Below, piece by piece: positions 25,341-34,762 of a DNA stretch of 57,637 nucleotides. Numbering within the stretch: position 1 is the first letter of the stretch; every line of letters starts with the position of its first letter. The notes under the pieces are model-generated. The model made no database searches. It was not told the DNA's origin and saw nothing but the letters and a program-made list of their open reading frames with translations. The stretch is from a virus. The DNA is taken from the IMG/VR virus record IMGVR_UViG_3300042328_000814, positions 1 to 57,637 of that record; one strand, 5' to 3'. Position numbers and translations under genes: made by a program.

Positions 25341-27368
25341 TCATAAGTATAATCCTTCCCAAGACCCTTGTTGCACATTCCAGCCAAAATTAGCATCAAT
25401 GTAAGTGCACCTAATACTACCACCAACATAATCTAATTCTACATTACCAGGAAGTACAGGGTAGGTAGTTCCACCTACTTTTACACTACCAGGTACAATA
25501 GTAACCATATTTGTCCACCAACTATCATCATGCCTAAACCATATCTCATCTCCTATAGAAGGATTCAATGGTAAGCTTAGTCTAATTGGTCCACTAGTGG
25601 TAATAGGCCATATTCTATCTCCAGAAGAAGCAGAGTAGTTACTATATACTTTAATCCAATCAATTGTTGGTGTAGGTAGCACTATTATAGGTTCTTCACC
25701 AGGTTGAGGAGTATCAACTGGTGGGACTGGAACTCCTGGTTCTGAGTACTCTCCAATTCTAAGCTCTACCTCGAAGTTTATACTATCTTTTTGTTCTACT
25801 GAGAAGTAAGATTCAATGCTGGTTTCTCCATTTGTATTAATAAACCCATTAACTGACCATACTGTACCATTTTTACCGAACCAAGTATCTTCTCCGAAAT
25901 TATTACAAAACTCACCAACACTACTTAATAATTGACACTTATAGTGACTTTTTATACGTTCACTACTTAATGGATAGTCATAAAACACTACTTCATCTAT
26001 AGTACCATGAAATCTTGTTCTATATTGTCCACTAGGTTCTCCAGGGTATTCATCTGAACCGCCAATTCTCCATAGTAAACTAGATGCATTAATGGCAAAA
26101 TTTATAGTTTTTGATTCTATCAAGTATCCATTTATCCAAAGCTCACAGCTAGCACTTGGTCTATATACAAATATTAAGTTATACACAGTATCTTTAGCTA
26201 TTAAAAAAGTAAAAATATTATCAGAGTTATAGTCATCACCCTTAGATAGTGCTACAGATACTTCACTAGTTATATTATTATATCTAATACCAAAAGGATG
26301 CTCTGTCCACGTTCCAGCATAATACCTTCTTTGTGCTACTATAGTATAATCTCTACTTATAGAAGTATTAATGTTAGCATCTACTTTAAATGTAACTTCT
26401 ATAGTAAGTCCACTAGTAAAATGAGTGTTAAACCCAGTATTAATATTTGGTGCAGAATAAGAAGTAGTATCACCTGAAAAATATGTTGCTTTGCTCGTAG
26501 GATCAGATGCTAGTAAACCAGTTACAGATGTTGCAGAGAAATTTTCATAACCACCGTGTCTATTGTTTCCACTATAGTCAATTGCAGAAGTTCCAGAAAT
26601 TTCTCCAAGCTTATAATAAGCATATGGATTATCAGCTAATATTTCTTCTTGACAACTAGGTAATACTTGTGCACAATTTGTGAAACCTAGATTAGCATTA
26701 GCAATAGATGTTGCTGAATCTAAATTATTAGTATACTTTGGAAATAGTTCTGCTTTAATAGATGTAGTATTGATTAAAGTGCCTACATCTTTTTTATATA
26801 TAAGCTGAAGTCTATTTTCTAGTGTCATGCCTACATTCATTATTCTACCAGAAGGCACTGAGGCAGAAAGTGTATATTCTATTGTGAATCTATCGCGTTG
26901 TTGTCTATAGTATATTCCTCCAGCTCTTATATAAAATAGCATTATATCACTATTAGTTGTTTCTGACTCACGCTTATCATCGTAACATAACATAGGCGAA
27001 GTACACCCAGCATAACTTAAAGTAGTATAACCAGGTATTATGGCATCATACCAATATAGATTAGTTGTTGTACCTACTAAATATGCAATAACAGGTACCA
27101 TAGAACCATCAAATGTGATAGATAATTCCAATACATTTGATAGCCCACTATTAACTAAAATAGGGATAGCATCAGCTTCATTATTTAGATAAACATTTCC
27201 ACTGGTATACCACCCCTTCCATACTTGTGTATATCTACCTTGTGATGCATCACTTAGTGCTACTCCTCCAAGCTCAAAATCTTCTAATAAATTTAATCTA
27301 TTAGCAGCATCACCTATATTATATACTGTAGGCGACACTGAAGAAGCAAGTACGCCATCTGGTAACAT
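25341..27368 (-). CDS. Putative tail fibre protein with one LamG-like domain (675 aa)
   Basis: The central part (about residues 245-480) is a LamG/Concanavalin-like domain (IDYSGNNRHGG, FSGDTTSY, IEVTFKVD, LWINGYLIE, GTIDEVVFYDYPLSSERIKSHY). The N-terminal 240 residues are beta-rich and unassigned, and the C-terminus contains a Pro-rich linker (PVPPVDTPQPGEEP) and a small beta domain. Gene start overlaps the upstream stop as TAATG. Likely part of the receptor-binding or fibre apparatus, in a run of related proteins. Confidence 0.7.
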   Translation of the reverse strand: MLPDGVLASSVSPTVYNIGDAANRLNLLEDFELGGVALSDASQGRYTQVWKGWYTSGNVYLNNEADAIPILVNSGLSNVLELSITFDGSMVPVIAYLVGTTTNLYWYDAIIPGYTTLSYAGCTSPMLCYDDKRESETTNSDIMLFYIRAGGIYYRQQRDRFTIEYTLSASVPSGRIMNVGMTLENRLQLIYKKDVGTLINTTSIKAELFPKYTNNLDSATSIANANLGFTNCAQVLPSCQEEILADNPYAYYKLGEISGTSAIDYSGNNRHGGYENFSATSVTGLLASDPTSKATYFSGDTTSYSAPNINTGFNTHFTSGLTIEVTFKVDANINTSISRDYTIVAQRRYYAGTWTEHPFGIRYNNITSEVSVALSKGDDYNSDNIFTFLIAKDTVYNLIFVYRPSASCELWINGYLIESKTINFAINASSLLWRIGGSDEYPGEPSGQYRTRFHGTIDEVVFYDYPLSSERIKSHYKCQLLSSVGEFCNNFGEDTWFGKNGTVWSVNGFINTNGETSIESYFSVEQKDSINFEVELRIGEYSEPGVPVPPVDTPQPGEEPIIVLPTPTIDWIKVYSNYSASSGDRIWPITTSGPIRLSLPLNPSIGDEIWFRHDDSWWTNMVTIVPGSVKVGGTTYPVLPGNVELDYVGGSIRCTYIDANFGWNVQQGSWEGLYL

Positions 27369-28471
27369 TATAGTGTTTTCCTAGCCCAAGATATTGATGC
27401 ACTTAATGTCATTGTCTTTGTATTATCTTTAGGAATTGGTGGAGAAAAGCTTACTTGAAATGCAGCTCCGAAAGATGACTGAAATAGTATTGCAGATATA
27501 TTACCATTTTGTTGAGAAACTGAATAATTGAAAGTACCACTACAAGTATAAGATCCTGGCACATAAGCATGAGCAGTAAATGTATTCTGACTACTACCTA
27601 TGTTAGAAGTTGGTATTCCAGTTATTGCTCCTAAGGAGCCACTATAGCAATTAGCATAATCATACAGTTTCATATATGAATAACTACCAGAACCAGGTGT
27701 CCAATAACTTGTACTGCCTGCGCCAGCAGCTCTAAGAACAGTAGTATAAGTTATACCACCAATTACTACAGAGCCATTAACATCTGTGAGAGGCGGATAT
27801 AATCTTATTTCATAACTAACATCCAAGATTTCATCTGATAAAATTGTAATAGATCCAGGGGAGCCAATTACAGTAGAAGTCATAGATGCAGATGCAGCAG
27901 TACTACTTGCAGATAGCTGATAAGTACCAGTTCCTCCTGTACCTGTTAAAAATGCTACTACTACTGAACCACTTTCTACATTAGGTCCATCAATAACAGC
28001 ACCTAAAACTATAGATCCTGAGCCTACTGCTGTTACTGTAAGTGTTGTGTTTGAAATACTACCAGTTATTGTAGATTGAGAACCTCCTTGCATAATTAGT
28101 GCACGAGAGAACATATGGGTTGAATCCCAGCCTACTCCTACCTCTCTAAGTGTACCCGCAGCTACACCAACAGCAAATCTAAAATTATAGCGTCTCCATG
28201 CGTAGTAGGGGGGAGATGTTACAGCACCATAGCTATTACCTGTTGGAGCTGCAGTTGCTGAATAAGCTATTGGGGCTACTAATGAAGTCTGTAATACACT
28301 TACAGCTGTTGCACTTGTACCTATAGAACAACCATAAATTGGTTGTGCTGTACCAAGTTTATCTAAGCCAGCATCTAAGATTTCATTGCTAAACCAGTCT
28401 GCTACTAGCCTTTTACTTCCATCTGGCTTAATAGCCTCTATTTTAAATCTTCCTGATAATTCGTTAAGCAA
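27368..28471 (-). CDS. Putative tail protein with inserted beta repeat domain (367 aa)
   Basis: The N-terminal 60 residues (LNELSGRFKIEAIKP, LVADWFSNEILDAGLDKLG) match the typical start of short fibre proteins encoded after the tip gene. Residues about 155-195 (TLTVTAVGSGSIVLGAVIDG, GTGGTGTYQLSASS) form a small beta domain that recurs in phage and virus surface proteins and looks inserted. The rest is beta-rich. The gene overlaps the next upstream gene by 8 bases. Confidence 0.7.
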   Translation of the reverse strand: MLNELSGRFKIEAIKPDGSKRLVADWFSNEILDAGLDKLGTAQPIYGCSIGTSATAVSVLQTSLVAPIAYSATAAPTGNSYGAVTSPPYYAWRRYNFRFAVGVAAGTLREVGVGWDSTHMFSRALIMQGGSQSTITGSISNTTLTVTAVGSGSIVLGAVIDGPNVESGSVVVAFLTGTGGTGTYQLSASSTAASASMTSTVIGSPGSITILSDEILDVSYEIRLYPPLTDVNGSVVIGGITYTTVLRAAGAGSTSYWTPGSGSYSYMKLYDYANCYSGSLGAITGIPTSNIGSSQNTFTAHAYVPGSYTCSGTFNYSVSQQNGNISAILFQSSFGAAFQVSFSPPIPKDNTKTMTLSASISWARKTL

Positions 28472-29636
28472 GTGTGCCTCCTAATATTTGAGCAGAGACA
28501 TCCATTGCCTCTGGTGAATAATAACTATTACTTCTATAAGCTAATACTACCTGGATTGTTCCAGCTAGAAATTGTGCAGAAGTATCTATAGCTTCTGGTT
28601 GATAAAAACTATTACTTACATAACCTACTACTCTCTGAAGTGTTCCAGACAGAAGTTGAGCAGAGGCATCTATAGCTTCTGGTTGATAAAAACTATTACT
28701 TACATAACCTAATACTCTTTGTAGTGTACCAGATAGAAGTTGTGCAGAAGTATCCATAGCTTCTGGTGTCCAATTGTTATTATAAGTTTGTACTGATGCT
28801 CTTAAAGTACCTGATAAAAGTACTCCAGATATATCTAATGCTTCAGCTTTATCATATGGATTTACTAGCATTCTACCACCTATAATGGTGGCAGATATAC
28901 TCAGTGCTTCTTTATTAACTAAAGGATAAGGCTTACTAGCAAAGTATAGTTTATCATCGTATAGTGGTAATTCTACTGTGACTTCACTCTCATTTATAAA
29001 AGAATAGTATAGTGGTTCATAACTACTTCCTGATAGATATGATATTTTAAATCTACCAGCATATGCCTCTAGAAAATTAAAAGATGAAAAGGTGATGGTT
29101 TCACCCCCTGGGCTATTACATAAATCTAGTGGGCCTGTAGGGTTTACTTGTATTGAGTATTCTGTTGATGGTGTTATAGTTCCACCAGTGCCACCAGACG
29201 CTTTATCATAATAATAGAATATATTTTGAATAAGGAGATCACATGGATTATTATTTTGTATAAATACTACATGTATTCTACCTTGCCACTGTCTAGTATA
29301 GTTAAATACTTGAGCAGTTACTGTACTAGTGCCTATCGGTAATCCTGATATATCTACTTCCGTTACATTAAGTATTCCGCCATCATCATATATTATTATT
29401 GCTGATAATGGATTAAGTATATTTAATACTTTGATATCAAAACGCAAATTAATAATATCACCAACATCACTTAAAGATTCAGTAGATACTAAAGTTAAAT
29501 CATCATAATTTGTACAATTCTTATAGCCACCATTTATTGTATCCCACACACCTGGTGGTGTTACTACCCAACCTCCAGGATCAAAAATTTGAGGGGGAGG
29601 ACTAACCCCTTCTACATACTTCTCCCAAAATTGCAT
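28464..29636 (-). CDS. Putative tail fibre protein with 28-residue repeats (390 aa)
   Basis: The first 250 residues are beta-rich and unassigned. The C-terminus has about five repeats of 28 residues with the pattern PEAMDTSAQLLSGTLQ, then a variable stretch with Tyr/Asn-rich spacer. This type of repeat is found in phage tail and fibre proteins. It lies between a DUF4376-like protein and other fibre genes. The ribosome binding site is weak. A function in host contact is inferred. Confidence 0.7.
   Translation of the reverse strand: MQFWEKYVEGVSPPPQIFDPGGWVVTPPGVWDTINGGYKNCTNYDDLTLVSTESLSDVGDIINLRFDIKVLNILNPLSAIIIYDDGGILNVTEVDISGLPIGTSTVTAQVFNYTRQWQGRIHVVFIQNNNPCDLLIQNIFYYYDKASGGTGGTITPSTEYSIQVNPTGPLDLCNSPGGETITFSSFNFLEAYAGRFKISYLSGSSYEPLYYSFINESEVTVELPLYDDKLYFASKPYPLVNKEALSISATIIGGRMLVNPYDKAEALDISGVLLSGTLRASVQTYNNNWTPEAMDTSAQLLSGTLQRVLGYVSNSFYQPEAIDASAQLLSGTLQRVVGYVSNSFYQPEAIDTSAQFLAGTIQVVLAYRSNSYYSPEAMDVSAQILGGTLA
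28471..28900 (-). repeat. 84-bp tandem repeats at the end of a fibre gene
   Basis: GCTTCTGG-like anchors occur at 28,507, 28,591, 28,675 and 28,759, each exactly 84 bases apart, with a more diverged unit near 28,840. The unit encodes 28 residues in frame. Two central copies are nearly identical, so recent expansion or recombination is likely. Confidence 0.8.
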
Positions 29637-29645
29637 AATTAGTCC

Positions 29646-30218
29646 TTATAGTGGCCAGATAATTTGATCAAGCTCTTTTTTACTATTACAGTTATTAATC
29701 ATAGCCCTTAAGTCTCCTGCTACTTTATAAACATAACTAATATGTTCACTAAGTTTAGAAGAAAATAAGGCTATATTCTCTTTTGCCAATACTATATAGC
29801 TATTATCTTGTGCATACCATTTCTCCGTATGTGTTTGATTAATAGCTATAGTATTAAGTAGTCCATTGATTTTGATTTGATCAGATAAAGTACTATTAAA
29901 TACTTTACCATCAAATTTAAATCCACCAAGCTCACTATTACTTCTAGATACTTTTATTTCTTCCCATTTAGAAGTTTTTAGCTCTTCCAAATCTCGAAGG
30001 TCTATCCAACGTAATGTTTCACTATCAAAAGTATGATTAACATTAGGAGGTACTTTTGATATGCCAGTATCTATAACCTTTCCATTATTAAATATACATA
30101 TATTTTTTACATTTACTTCCTGAGTACCAATATCAATAAATCCAGATAATAGCTCAGTACTAGATGATATGTTGTATTCTATAATTAAACCATAGTTATC
30201 TATTTTTATTGACTTCAT
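29646..30218 (-). CDS. DUF4376-like tail fibre-associated protein
   Basis: 190 residues. The second half has the DUF4376 pattern: WEEIKVSRSNSELGGFKFDG, VFNSTLSDQIKINGLLN, then an acidic helical region. Such proteins are frequent next to tail tip and fibre genes and may assist fibre assembly or be part of the tip. The N-terminal half is beta-rich. The start has GTAAGAGGTAAAT before it. It follows the tip gene directly. Confidence 0.8.
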   Translation of the reverse strand: MKSIKIDNYGLIIEYNISSSTELLSGFIDIGTQEVNVKNICIFNNGKVIDTGISKVPPNVNHTFDSETLRWIDLRDLEELKTSKWEEIKVSRSNSELGGFKFDGKVFNSTLSDQIKINGLLNTIAINQTHTEKWYAQDNSYIVLAKENIALFSSKLSEHISYVYKVAGDLRAMINNCNSKKELDQIIWPL

Positions 30219-30220
30219 AT

Positions 30221-33200
30221 TTACCTCTTACTTAGAAGTGTTGTTACATGAGAGTGGAAATAATATGGAAAAGTTTTACTACCTTTTATACCTATTCTAA
30301 CTCTACCATTAGTACCACTTAAAGTACTAAATGCTGTAGCAAACTCAGAACGTCCAGAACCACTAGCAGTAAAAGCTGCATCCATCTTCCATACTTCATC
30401 TATATAAATAGTAAATGTAGCAGTCGCCGATGTATTAGTTGCAGGATAACACTCAAAATTAGCTAATACTATAAACCCACCATTTTGTGGAGAACTAAAA
30501 AATGTTTTGTCAAATATAGTTTGCTCAGTAGGAGTTACATTAGCAGATCCCCACTGTTGCTCTAAATAATTAGATATTGTAACAGCATTTCCTGCAATTT
30601 GTAAAGTATCTACAGCTAAATCGCCAATTACACCAGAAGCTGCCGTAATAGTCTTAGTAGACAATTTACTAGCAGTAATAGTATTTTCTACTATTAAACT
30701 ACCATTCATTCTTAAGATTTGCTGTATCCAACCAGTTGGTAAATACTCATAAATTCTATATTCGCCAGTACTAATTTGTACAGTAGCTAAATCCCCCACC
30801 ATAGGAAGCCTACCAAGTTTAGCAGTTACTTCTACATTAGTAGGTGCATATATATCTACCTTTTGTAGTATAAAAGATACTGGTGAGTTGCCATTAGTAC
30901 CAGGAGGACCAGCGGGTCCTATAGGACCTATTTCTCCGTTCTTAGCTATAGATACAATATCATAAGCTACGTTAGTCCAGTCCAAATTAGAATTAACTGT
31001 TGTAGCAGCTACTGTTAGAGGTATTGTTATTCTCCATAGTATACTACCAGGAGTTAAGTTTGTTGGTGCTTCTACACCCCAAGTACTTGGTGCTGTATAC
31101 GCGCCGGTAGCCCATATGTAGCTAGACTGAGTAGTTGGTCTAGTTGGTGGAGTTGTAGTTGTTGTCCATTTATATATTGTTGGGAAAGCACTCATCATGC
31201 CGTGTTGTCCGGCCTGACCAGGAACCCCACTATATACTACTGGCATAGTAACGGTTTTAACTATTGGAGATACTAATGTGATACCATTAGTATCTTTTCC
31301 ATTAATTGTTAATGTTACCTCTATTGAAGTGATATTAGCTGTAGGTACTATTGTAGCAGATATTAAGTTATTAGCAGAAGTTAAACATGCTCCTGGAGTA
31401 ACTGTCCATAAATAGGTTGGATCTATAATATTCTGTGTACTAGCAGTAAGTGTAGCGGAAGTAGGTGTTGGTAATCCACCAGCATTGACACTGAATCCAG
31501 TGAATCCTAATATATCAACTATAGGAGTTAGGGCTGGTTTTAATAAAGCAATACCATATACACCACTAGTTGTACCAGAAGGATACCATACTGATTTTAG
31601 GCCTAACTTATCTACTGTTCTACCCCAGTAATAAAATTCATGAATAGCAGGATTTGTTAATGTATGTAAGTAAGACTTTAGAGGAGCATTGGTTATTGAT
31701 AATAATTGAGCTATAGCCCTATTATTAGTAGTAGAATAGTATATCTCAGTACTAACTATATCATCAGCCGGTACTGGTAGTGTCCAATCAAGTAAAATAC
31801 TTTCTGTAGCACTAGTAGTAGTAAGAGTACTAATTCCTGCTGGTCCAACAATAGTTACAGATATCATTGTTGGAGCACTTTTTATACCTAAGCTATTAAC
31901 AGCAACAAACCAAAATTTATATACATCATCTAGGTTGTCATCTATTAAATCTTTAGTATAATAATCTAAGAATTTAGTAGTTATATCAGTATATCCTAAA
32001 ACTGAAGTAGCAAAAGTTTCATTTACTGTAACTTCATAATGACTAAAGTTAGGGTCACTACTTGGTCCTTCCCACTCAAAATGTATATAGCTCTTCTCTA
32101 CTAAGTATGTAATTGCAGATACTGCTGGTAGAGGTGCTTCTGATATATAAATTAGTATATCAGTAAAGGTTGTAGAGGGACCTTTCTGATTAAGTGAATT
32201 AATTGGAGTTACTCTAATACTATAGTATTCTTGCGAAACTAGATTATATATAGTATGTTCTAATGCAGTTATTCCAGTTGCTGAATACTCCCAATTACCA
32301 TTTGATCTTTTTATCTCTATATCAAATTTAGTAGCATACTTTGGAGCTTTATAGCTAACAGTTAAATAAGGGCTCTTTACTTTTGTAAGTGGATCAGTTT
32401 TTATACCTTGAAAGTATGATATATCTGTGTAAGGTATGGCAAATGGTATACCTGTTACAGATGAATAGTTACTTTCATCAAAGGCTATATCATTTTCTAT
32501 GTAGTCAAACTTACCTGGTTTATGCTTCATAGCAGATATATCATATATACCTACTTGATCAGATTCTCTTAAACTAACTATTCTATATAAGTCTTCATCT
32601 AGTATTGAACTAGAAATGGACCATACAGTATTTGGTCCAATAGATGCATGTAAACTACCAGATATACTTATAGTAGTAGTAGGACTATTAGTTACACCAA
32701 CTACTAAGTACTCTACAGTATTTACTGACTCTACAGTTCCAGTATCTTCAATAATATTAAATCTAATATTATAAATATTTGAAGTACTTAATGTAACTTC
32801 TCTATCTAAGGTTACTAGTGTTGAATTATTCTTATTAATTAGCCTACCACTATAAGGTATATAGGCCATCCCCTCATCAAATACTTTAATTATTTGACCA
32901 GGTTTACAAAAACCAGCCTCTAGTCCAGCTTTAAATGATACGATATTAGATTCTACTTTTTCTGTATATAGTAGCCACTTTCCAAGTCTATGCGCTTGCC
33001 CTCTTGAAGTACATCCAAAAGCTATTATCTCAGAGGGGTTATATCCATATCTTGATATTGCTTCTCTATCTTCTATATATTCTATTTTTTGAGCATATAA
33101 CGCTTTGGGGTCATTCCAGCTAACTAAAGCTGCTGTGTGTATTACTTTTCTTGATGCCCCGGCATACTCAAATGCTCCATTAACTACGTTACTATTAGTA

Positions 33201-34762
33201 AACTGTATTGCTGATGAGTCTGAGTTAGAATCTTGTGCTACACTAATTCCACCTTCTGCATAGTAAACCATACCTCTGAAAACACTAGCCATATCCATTA
33301 CTAATTTTATAGCATCTTCTTTAGTTTGAATATATGTATTAAGTGTAAATCTAGGTTCGTATCCTCCGCTGCCATCTGGTACTAAAGTGTCGCAGTATTG
33401 ACTTATACTATATAAGGCCCATTTATCAACTAGGCTTGCTGGTATATACTCGCCTAATCCATATCTTGAATTAGTTAATAAGTCATAAAAACACCATGCT
33501 GGATTATTTGTCCAACCATAATTAGTTAATTGCCCATCCCATATACCAGTATATGTTCTAGTATCTGCGTCATAGTTACTAGGCATTTTAACTTTCATAA
33601 GTTTAAGATGATATCCCCTTGAAGGTACAGAACTAAATTGTTCTGAAGCAATTTTTACACCGCATAAAGCAGTATGAGGATAGACTAATTTAGTATCAGT
33701 TATTAATGTGCTACCATCTAACCAAATCTCATTTTGTATCTTTAGACTTGTAGAATCATCTGATAGTCTTGTTATTCTTATATCAAAGTAATCAGTGTCT
33801 AAACTTCTATTTAGAATTATGATGTGAGAAAACTGGTATCTAGTAGAACATTTTCCTGATAAAGTTTTTTCTATCTCTTTTACGTAAGCACCACCATTTT
33901 TTGATATTTCAATAGAATACCTTACCTCACTACCAGTAGTATCACCATTATCTTTATACTCAGATAATGAAGGGATACCTAATGTAATACGTACTCTATC
34001 TACTATAACCGCTGGTATGGATACTACTTTAGGTATATCTTTTGAAATTTTACCGTTCGGTGCAGAGTTACCTGGAGATTCAACTGAATCAAATCCTGGT
34101 ATGTAACTTTGATTAGGAGTACCATTTCTTAATGTATACTCATAGTCTGTAAAATTATATGTTCCTGTAGAGTTTTTTAGTGGTGTATTATTAATATATA
34201 TACATTGGTCAGCATCATCTTTAGCAAACCCATGAATTTCACCCTCACAAATAGCATCCAAAACATGTGCATAAGAAGTAGATCTTAGAGTATCTGGGGA
34301 ATTAATAGGGGTTTTACTACCCTTACCTCCACCACCATTATGAACTCTAATGTTATTAGCTATATATGTATGATAAGTTTTTACAGTTAAGTTATAAACA
34401 GTACCTTTACCAATATACTTATAACCAATAATAGGTACTAATAAACCACTAGTATTAATTAGAGATAAACTTTCATTAATACTAGCTAATTCACAGAAGA
34501 AGTTCTCACTAGTTAAAACCCAGTGATTGGGTGTTGCATATAGTTTATTACCGCCCCATAGAGAATACTCGTATATATCTAAGTTATCATGTATATGTGT
34601 ATTCTCTACAGTAGAAGTATGTAGTATACCTTTATCATCAAAAGCTATTATTTCTTGACCTACTTTAATATCTTCAATATTAGTGTAACCAAATGGAGTA
34701 AGTACTGTAGTACCTTTTCTAAAACATCCACCACTTCCAGAAATAATATTATTAATACTCAT
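30221..34762 (-). CDS. Tail tip protein J with N-terminal Hint (intein-like) domain
   Basis: 1,513 residues from an ATG at 34,762 (site GGGGAACT, ATGA overlap with gpI); an in-frame GTG four codons earlier is less likely. Residues 13-142 are a Hint domain. Then comes GGGGKGSKTP and a lambda gpJ-like body (LRSTSYAHVLDAICEGEI, VRITLGIPSL, WLDGSTLI, YGLGEYIPASLVDKWALY, QYCDTLVPDG). Fn3-like domains occupy the middle, a short collagen-like GEIGPIGPAGPPGTNG lies near residue 1,280, and the C-terminus continues with the usual ENTITASKLSTKTI region. It should sit at the tail end and touch the host receptor. The Hint domain probably is removed or cut from the chain. Confidence 0.9.
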   Translation of the reverse strand: MSINNIISGSGGCFRKGTTVLTPFGYTNIEDIKVGQEIIAFDDKGILHTSTVENTHIHDNLDIYEYSLWGGNKLYATPNHWVLTSENFFCELASINESLSLINTSGLLVPIIGYKYIGKGTVYNLTVKTYHTYIANNIRVHNGGGGKGSKTPINSPDTLRSTSYAHVLDAICEGEIHGFAKDDADQCIYINNTPLKNSTGTYNFTDYEYTLRNGTPNQSYIPGFDSVESPGNSAPNGKISKDIPKVVSIPAVIVDRVRITLGIPSLSEYKDNGDTTGSEVRYSIEISKNGGAYVKEIEKTLSGKCSTRYQFSHIIILNRSLDTDYFDIRITRLSDDSTSLKIQNEIWLDGSTLITDTKLVYPHTALCGVKIASEQFSSVPSRGYHLKLMKVKMPSNYDADTRTYTGIWDGQLTNYGWTNNPAWCFYDLLTNSRYGLGEYIPASLVDKWALYSISQYCDTLVPDGSGGYEPRFTLNTYIQTKEDAIKLVMDMASVFRGMVYYAEGGISVAQDSNSDSSAIQFTNSNVVNGAFEYAGASRKVIHTAALVSWNDPKALYAQKIEYIEDREAISRYGYNPSEIIAFGCTSRGQAHRLGKWLLYTEKVESNIVSFKAGLEAGFCKPGQIIKVFDEGMAYIPYSGRLINKNNSTLVTLDREVTLSTSNIYNIRFNIIEDTGTVESVNTVEYLVVGVTNSPTTTISISGSLHASIGPNTVWSISSSILDEDLYRIVSLRESDQVGIYDISAMKHKPGKFDYIENDIAFDESNYSSVTGIPFAIPYTDISYFQGIKTDPLTKVKSPYLTVSYKAPKYATKFDIEIKRSNGNWEYSATGITALEHTIYNLVSQEYYSIRVTPINSLNQKGPSTTFTDILIYISEAPLPAVSAITYLVEKSYIHFEWEGPSSDPNFSHYEVTVNETFATSVLGYTDITTKFLDYYTKDLIDDNLDDVYKFWFVAVNSLGIKSAPTMISVTIVGPAGISTLTTTSATESILLDWTLPVPADDIVSTEIYYSTTNNRAIAQLLSITNAPLKSYLHTLTNPAIHEFYYWGRTVDKLGLKSVWYPSGTTSGVYGIALLKPALTPIVDILGFTGFSVNAGGLPTPTSATLTASTQNIIDPTYLWTVTPGACLTSANNLISATIVPTANITSIEVTLTINGKDTNGITLVSPIVKTVTMPVVYSGVPGQAGQHGMMSAFPTIYKWTTTTTPPTRPTTQSSYIWATGAYTAPSTWGVEAPTNLTPGSILWRITIPLTVAATTVNSNLDWTNVAYDIVSIAKNGEIGPIGPAGPPGTNGNSPVSFILQKVDIYAPTNVEVTAKLGRLPMVGDLATVQISTGEYRIYEYLPTGWIQQILRMNGSLIVENTITASKLSTKTITAASGVIGDLAVDTLQIAGNAVTISNYLEQQWGSANVTPTEQTIFDKTFFSSPQNGGFIVLANFECYPATNTSATATFTIYIDEVWKMDAAFTASGSGRSEFATAFSTLSGTNGRVRIGIKGSKTFPYYFHSHVTTLLSKR
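34337..34726 (-). other. Hint/mini-intein-like domain at the N-terminus of gpJ
   Basis: 130 residues. It begins with Cys (CFRKGTTVLTPFGYTNIEDI, block A), has block B YATPNHWVLT (Thr and His), block F VYNLTVKTYHTYIANNI and ends RVHN (block G). All residues for N-S acyl shift and Asn cyclisation are present, without a homing endonuclease. The residue after the last Asn is Gly, not Cys/Ser/Thr, so standard splicing is not expected. The N-terminal flank is only 12 residues, MSINNIISGSGG, and the C-terminal flank GGGGKGSK matches the usual start of J proteins. It may act by self-cleavage, like bacterial intein-like domains. Confidence 0.85.

Noticed and set aside
34337-34726. Homing endonuclease inside the Hint domain
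   Set aside because: Only about 65 residues separate the N-terminal and C-terminal splicing blocks together with their linker; there is no LAGLIDADG or HNH motif.
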